Source: Kouleothrix aurantiaca | Lineage (GTDB): Bacteria > Chloroflexota > Chloroflexia > Chloroflexales > Roseiflexaceae | Length of the DNA: 18,863 nucleotides | NCBI GenBank assembly: GCA_001399705.1 | Contig: LJCR01000013.1 | Coordinates: forward strand, 1 to 18,863 | Reading direction: 5' to 3' | Shown: positions 14,654 through 18,863 of the stretch, piece after piece | How positions within the stretch are numbered: the first letter of the stretch is position 1 | How the letters are laid out: each line of letters opens with the position of its first letter | Translations under genes and position numbers: made by a program | The notes under the pieces: generated by a model | Databases searched by the model: none | The model's input: only the letters and a program-made list of their open reading frames with translations | Told to the model about the DNA's origin: nothing

Positions 14654-17600
14654 GGGGCGGTTCCTTCGGCCGCTTCCTCCACCGGCACGATCGGGCGCTG
14701 GGCTAATTCTGCCACAATCCCATCGAGATTGATCGGCGTGGGTGCCTTGGTGAACTCATACCGGCCGTAGAAATTGATGTGTTGCCATGCCACCGGGGAA
14801 ACCTGTTTCAGCACTGCCGCACCTTCTCTACCCCCAGCGGCTTCTTTATGCGCCAACAAGCGCGAGAGAATCGTGGCGTTGTAGTAGATAATGGAGTTGC
14901 TGATCAGCCGGCTGCACTCACTCCACAGCACCTGGTCGTCTTCGCTCTTGAAGCGCAGTTTGCCGAAGTTGGCGTAGGAGACCGCGCGGCGCAGTTGGTG
15001 GTAATTCTCGCCACGGTTCAACGCCCGCTGGACATTCTGGCGTAGTGGCGGCGAATCAATGTAGTCTAGCAGGTACAGGCTGCGGATGATCGCGTCATAT
15101 TCCCACAGCGCGCGCCGCGTCTTGTTTTTGCGCGCGTAGGCGCTGAGTTTGCTCACAATAATGCTCTGGGTCGTCGTTTTCAGCGCCAACGAGACGAAGA
15201 TCCGCTGGAGGTTGTCCCATTCTTCACGGATCAGCTCCGTATTGATCTTCCGGATGGGCTTGAGGATCAGATCGCCGTACTGGCGCGGATGCTGGAAACC
15301 ATACAGCGCTGTTCGCATTTTCTCCTGGATGTTTTTGTAGCGCGGCGCAAATTGGTAGTTGAACATGTGCAGCAACGCAAAATTGACCTCGTTGGTGCCA
15401 TGCGTATCGGTCGAATGGACCTGCGATTGGATGCTGGTGGTATTGTTGAACAGCAGATCGAACACGTAATGGCTTTCGTGTTCGTTGGCGCCAATAATGC
15501 GGGCGTTGACTGGAATATGATTGGCGATCAGCGTATAGGCGACGATGCCTCTTTGCAGGCCGAAATATTTGGAGGCGTGGCGGGCGTTGAACGTCGGCAG
15601 GCGGCTCTCAAACTTTTGGCCATCGCTGCTCGAATGGACGACTTCGCCCAGATCATAGTACTGGAAGATCGGGAGGCTGGCAATCGCATTGCTGACACAA
15701 TCATTGGCTGCTTTGAGCGTTTCCGGGCGAATGAAATTCTCGGAGGTGCGGGCCAGCGTCTGGTAGGAGATATCCGAGATCTCGCCCATGCGTCCCAGGC
15801 CCATGTTGGTCCCCCAGGCGATCAGACATGCCCGCAGCGCGCGGTTGTCCGCCGCCTGTTTGCCATAGCGGCCCAAGACATGATCGAACTGCGTCAGAAA
15901 CTGGCAGGCCTGATCGACAAAATGGAGGAGACTGCCAATATCGACCTGGCGCACCGTATCGAAGATCGGATGGTTAACGGGCTCACTGCCACGCGGATAC
16001 TGCAATGTCCAGCGGATACGCTTACCCCGGCTTTTGATCTGGAAGTGGGTATTTTCTTTCTGCACGATGCGCTGATTCACGGCCTGAATGCGCTCTTCCA
16101 GTAGGCGTTCGAGCGCGGCGAGGTGGTCCTGGACCGGCTGGAGCAGAATGAGCAGCCCGGTTTGAACGATCAAGCGTTCCTTGTCCTTCCATTGCTGGTT
16201 GTCGAGCAGATCGTCCTCAAAACTGCGGAAGCGCACGCTGTGGCGGCAGAAGATATCCCCGGCTTCGAGCGCATTGCGCAGCAGCCGATAGACCAGGAGT
16301 TCATAGCGATCGGGGATGAGGCGTTTGTGCCCCGTCTCATCGTGGGTGTACAGGTAGCGCTTGTGGCGCACCGGAATAAAGTTGGTCGGGATGGTGTCGG
16401 CCGCGAGTTGCCCCAGCGATCGCCCGTGCTGAAAGGTGGTTTTCAAGAACTGGATGGCGCTAAGGAGCGGCGCATCCGCACGGGTCGCCGACAAATCGAC
16501 GGCCAGGAGCAGCGGGCGCAGATGCAGTTTGAGCCGCCTGGCCTGTTTTTCAAACTGCTCCCAATGCAAGGCCTGCTCATCAAAGCTCACCTTGGTACTG
16601 ATATAGTCGGCAATGCGGTCGAGTTTGTGCCGGTCCAGTATCGCAAACGCTTGCGTGCGGACATCCTCGAAGGGGGCAGTCGCAGCAATCTGATCGGAGG
16701 TAAACAGCTTGAGAATGTGCCCGGCTTTGGCGAGATCGGCATTCCGCTCCAGCCGTTGTTCGGCGATGTCGTCCTTGACGGCCACTTTCACCTCGTCGAG
16801 TGCTCCATTCACCAGATGAATGAAACAGGTCAAGAGATGATCGTGGACGCGCTGATAGCGGTGGAGGATAAAGCAGAGCAGGTAGAGATAGACCGTCCAG
16901 CGATCGAGTTGGGTCAGACGAAAGACCGAATAGTAACCCACCAGGGACGCATAGTACTTGATAGCTTCATTGGAGATCGCCAAATAAGGAACGATGCGCG
17001 TGGCCACCTGATAGAGCGGGCGGAGCGTATCACCGCGGTTCAGCTCCTGGCGCATTTCGGTGCGGGTAAACTCTTTTGGTTCACGCTTGAGCAGGGTGAT
17101 GTGGTAGAGGCCATCAACATCGTCAAAGAGTTGGTCGAGGGTCGCACATTCCGCAGCGGTCAGGTGGGTCTGGAGCAGGGACATCAGGCGATTGTGCTCA
17201 GCGGTCAGGGCCTTGCCGACGATCGCTTCTTGCATCACCGTATAGCCCGGCAGCACCAGGCGCTGATCGATGAGATACTGGAGCACCGCGCGAAAGACAT
17301 AGATGGGCTGGCTACTGATTCGGGCTGCCTGCTGCGCACGGAGGAGCAACTGGTGACGCTCGGCCGCCGTACACAGCCGATACTGGCAGAGTTCGAGAAT
17401 GACCTGGCGCACCTTGAGGATTGTCCGTTTCGTGAGCGGGCGCACGGGACGATGGGTGGCATCAGGAAAATAGCGCTCGACGAGGTAGCTGACATCGTCG
17501 GGAACGTCAGCCAATGCAAACGTGAACAACAGCTGTTTGGCTTTGAAATAGCCCAACTGGAGGAGAAAATAGACCTGGACATGGAGGAGGCGGAAGCGCT

Positions 17601-17748
17601 GGAGGATCTGCTGTTCTGGCCCCGTGAGCGTAAAGTACAGTTCGCGCTCCTCAGCCGTGAAGCAGGGGCGCCCATAGAGCGCGTCAATTTCCTCCTCGGT
17701 GAGGATCTGGAGGCGCTTGGATAGTGTGGGTTCTTCTTGATCGGTCAC
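14650..17748 (-). CDS. tnpA: Tn3-family transposase
   Basis: This 1032-residue protein is full length for the family. The N-terminus ('LTEEEIDALYGRPCFTAEE') is a DUF4158-type domain. The C-terminal DDE domain has D709 in 'SSSDGQ', D781 in 'STDTHGTN' and E914 in 'NRGENYHQL', the standard triad and spacing. It would catalyse replicative transposition into a cointegrate. The frame is open up to ATG 17901, which overlaps the recombinase stop by four bases (ATGA), but that 51-residue extension is Cys/Arg/His-rich and unlike the family. GTG 17748, with AGGG a few bases upstream, is preferred. No frameshift is seen. The NicO reading frame overlaps its stop codon. Confidence 0.93.
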   Translation of the reverse strand: MTDQEEPTLSKRLQILTEEEIDALYGRPCFTAEERELYFTLTGPEQQILQRFRLLHVQVYFLLQLGYFKAKQLLFTFALADVPDDVSYLVERYFPDATHRPVRPLTKRTILKVRQVILELCQYRLCTAAERHQLLLRAQQAARISSQPIYVFRAVLQYLIDQRLVLPGYTVMQEAIVGKALTAEHNRLMSLLQTHLTAAECATLDQLFDDVDGLYHITLLKREPKEFTRTEMRQELNRGDTLRPLYQVATRIVPYLAISNEAIKYYASLVGYYSVFRLTQLDRWTVYLYLLCFILHRYQRVHDHLLTCFIHLVNGALDEVKVAVKDDIAEQRLERNADLAKAGHILKLFTSDQIAATAPFEDVRTQAFAILDRHKLDRIADYISTKVSFDEQALHWEQFEKQARRLKLHLRPLLLAVDLSATRADAPLLSAIQFLKTTFQHGRSLGQLAADTIPTNFIPVRHKRYLYTHDETGHKRLIPDRYELLVYRLLRNALEAGDIFCRHSVRFRSFEDDLLDNQQWKDKERLIVQTGLLILLQPVQDHLAALERLLEERIQAVNQRIVQKENTHFQIKSRGKRIRWTLQYPRGSEPVNHPIFDTVRQVDIGSLLHFVDQACQFLTQFDHVLGRYGKQAADNRALRACLIAWGTNMGLGRMGEISDISYQTLARTSENFIRPETLKAANDCVSNAIASLPIFQYYDLGEVVHSSSDGQKFESRLPTFNARHASKYFGLQRGIVAYTLIANHIPVNARIIGANEHESHYVFDLLFNNTTSIQSQVHSTDTHGTNEVNFALLHMFNYQFAPRYKNIQEKMRTALYGFQHPRQYGDLILKPIRKINTELIREEWDNLQRIFVSLALKTTTQSIIVSKLSAYARKNKTRRALWEYDAIIRSLYLLDYIDSPPLRQNVQRALNRGENYHQLRRAVSYANFGKLRFKSEDDQVLWSECSRLISNSIIYYNATILSRLLAHKEAAGGREGAAVLKQVSPVAWQHINFYGRYEFTKAPTPINLDGIVAELAQRPIVPVEEAAEGTAP

Positions 17749-17797
17749 GGACACCCTACGGACACAGTAGCAGCACCTTTGGGTAGATTCAGGTAGA

Positions 17798-17874
17798 TGG
17801 TGCGAGTTACGGCCGGGGTGCGGCAATGACCCCCGCGCTTTGGCGCCACCAAACAGAACGTAACCACTCCACCA
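17798..17874. repeat. Imperfect inverted repeat between recombinase and transposase genes
   Basis: 17798-17811 (tggtgcgagttacg) resembles the reverse complement of 17859-17874 with small gaps. The centre holds a short GGGGT/ACCCC hairpin (about 17814-17835). In TnpI-type Tn3 elements the resolution site lies next to the recombinase gene, so this is a candidate, but the arms are not of the standard core-site spacing. Confidence 0.3.
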
Positions 17875-17897
17875 GCGCCAGCCATCGCACATGCGGG

Positions 17898-18863
17898 TCA
17901 TACTCCCGCCCGCCCGATGGCGCCGCGAACCTCGTCCTCGCTCGGTTCGGTATACATTTGCGTCGTGGTGATGCGGCTATGCCCCAGCACGCGCTTGACT
18001 TCGGCGAGATCGGCGCCGTTCGTGAGCATGCGCCGCGCCAGACTATGGCGCAGCGTGTGCGGGGTCGCGCGCTCAAGCTGGCGCGCCAGGTCATCTAGCT
18101 CGCCGGCGCGGTCAAGCGCGACATGTGGCATGTCGGCCCGCAGGCGGGCAGCGGCAGAGAGCGCGTAGTGCTTCAGCCGGCGCTGGATGGTGCGCTGGTC
18201 GACTCCCGGCCGCGCGGGTCGGCCAGGGATGGTCGGGTCGAAGTTGAGCAGCAACCGCGCACGCTCCGCCTCGCTCCCGATCGCCGGTACGCCATCCGGA
18301 CAGCGCAGGCGCATCAAGTAGGCTTTGAGCAATGGTACGGCATCACGATGCAGCGGCACGCGGCGGGACCTGCCGCCCTTGCCGCGCCGCACGGCCACGC
18401 TGAGGCCAGGGATAGCCAGGTCGCGGATCTGGAGGTCACACACCTCCTGGACGCGCAGGCCGGCATAGACCAGCAGCGCCAGCGCCGCTTGATCCCGCAG
18501 CCGGAGCCGCGTATCTTGCTCTTGAACGACCGTGCGGAGCAAGGCATCCACCGCTGCGGGTGGGATGGCACGTGGGCCAGTCTCCTGCTCGGCGAGCGGC
18601 TTCAGTCCCTCGAACGGGTTCTCCGTCACCATCCCCCGAGCCTGCGCCCAGATGAAGAAGTTTTTGAGTGTGCGCGCGGCGCCGTTGATGGTGCGCGCGT
18701 TCTTGCCGTCTTCGACCTGCCGATGGCGCTGCCAGGCGGCGGCGTCGCGTGCGACGACGAGCGCGGGGTCGAGCGGACGCCGCTGGGTCGTCTCCCACCA
18801 GCGTGCGAAGCCGTGCAGTGCGCTGCGATCGGCCTTGATGGTCAGCGGCGCGGCGCCGGCCTC
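17898..18863 (-). CDS. Tyrosine recombinase (XerC/D-like), 5' end outside window
   Basis: The frame stays open to the window edge, so the gene is partial; 321 residues are visible. ATG 18632 is internal, because the codons above it read as a normal SAM-like core-binding domain ('LHGFARWWETTQRR', 'RTINGAARTLKNFFIWAQARG'). The catalytic domain has Arg in 'AGLRVQEVCDL', Lys in 'RGKGGRSR', HxxR in 'HTLRHSLAR', His in 'VLGHSRITTT' and the Tyr nucleophile in 'QMYTEPS'. It would recombine or resolve the Tn3 cointegrate, or act as a separate integrase. Stop TGA overlaps the upstream-extended transposase frame by four bases, so the two genes are likely co-transcribed. Confidence 0.9.
   Translation of the reverse strand, partial: EAGAAPLTIKADRSALHGFARWWETTQRRPLDPALVVARDAAAWQRHRQVEDGKNARTINGAARTLKNFFIWAQARGMVTENPFEGLKPLAEQETGPRAIPPAAVDALLRTVVQEQDTRLRLRDQAALALLVYAGLRVQEVCDLQIRDLAIPGLSVAVRRGKGGRSRRVPLHRDAVPLLKAYLMRLRCPDGVPAIGSEAERARLLLNFDPTIPGRPARPGVDQRTIQRRLKHYALSAAARLRADMPHVALDRAGELDDLARQLERATPHTLRHSLARRMLTNGADLAEVKRVLGHSRITTTQMYTEPSEDEVRGAIGRAGV

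Larger units (their letters stand above)
14569..18863 (-). mobile_element. Tn3-family transposon with tyrosine recombinase, partial
   Basis: The element contains a full Tn3-type transposase and an upstream tyrosine recombinase that reaches the right edge. The predicted left end is the GGGG-starting repeat at 14569. The right end lies beyond 18863. Tn3 elements with a tyrosine recombinase in place of a serine resolvase are known (TnpI-type), and this arrangement fits, though the recombinase could belong to a separate element. Confidence 0.7.

Noticed and set aside
16123..17724. Open frame of 533 codons antisense to the Tn3 transposase
   Set aside because: Long, but mirrors the codon pattern of the conserved transposase on the other strand and has no recognisable domain; the same holds for 15289-16104.
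18436..18798. Arg/Ala-rich 120-codon frame overlapping the recombinase
   Set aside because: Different frame from the catalytic motifs, no domain; the recombinase frame itself is continuous through this region.

Overview
The window looks like a GC-rich bacterial chromosome segment, most likely from Chloroflexota (near Chloroflexales). This is inferred from protein style: a CxxxY-type CcmE ending KCPSKY, an M14 peptidase carrying C-terminal 'FERA' repeats, a VanW/G5-type envelope protein next to a sortase, and VanZ-LamG architecture. No rRNA, tRNA or CRISPR is visible, so the taxonomy is inference.

Layout. (1) 3-1414: a complete IS4-family insertion sequence with perfect 20-bp ends. It sits inside ccmF; the rest of ccmF lies outside the window to the left. 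(2) 1408-8355, all on the minus strand: a respiration and envelope block. Read 5' to 3' it runs multicopper oxidase lipoprotein, SCO1/SenC copper chaperone, small membrane zinc ribbon, VanW-family protein, 78-residue unknown protein, sortase, ccmE (frameshifted) and ccmF (cut by the IS). (3) 8356-8810: a divergent intergenic region with candidate promoters. (4) 8811-10773, plus strand: a secreted or anchored M14 carboxypeptidase-like protein followed by a membrane HExxH protein (DUF3267-like). (5) 10815-11010: a decayed fragment of a NicO-type transporter gene. (6) 10995-12638, minus strand: a VanZ-LamG-VanZ protein. (7) 12639-13036: non-coding, with three inverted repeats. (8) 13037-14653, minus strand: a full NicO-family Ni/Co-type transporter with a His-rich loop. 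(9) 14569 to the right edge: a Tn3-family element with a transposase and a tyrosine recombinase that runs off the window.

How the parts fit. The minus-strand block joins copper handling (multicopper oxidase, SCO1), cytochrome c maturation (ccmE, ccmF) and surface-protein attachment or peptidoglycan-linked functions (sortase, VanW). Both cytochrome c maturation genes are damaged, ccmE by a -1 frameshift and ccmF by the IS. Unless another copy exists, system I haem delivery from this locus would be lost. The right half is shaped by mobile DNA: the NicO 3' end is present twice, around the VanZ gene, and the likely Tn3 end falls inside the NicO reading frame.

I do not see a clear new defence or biosynthetic system. 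The most unusual items are the 78-residue protein translationally coupled to the sortase, the VanZ-LamG-VanZ fusion, the 24-bp-stem palindrome after SCO1, the decayed NicO copy, and the transposon end that appears to supply the NicO N-terminus.
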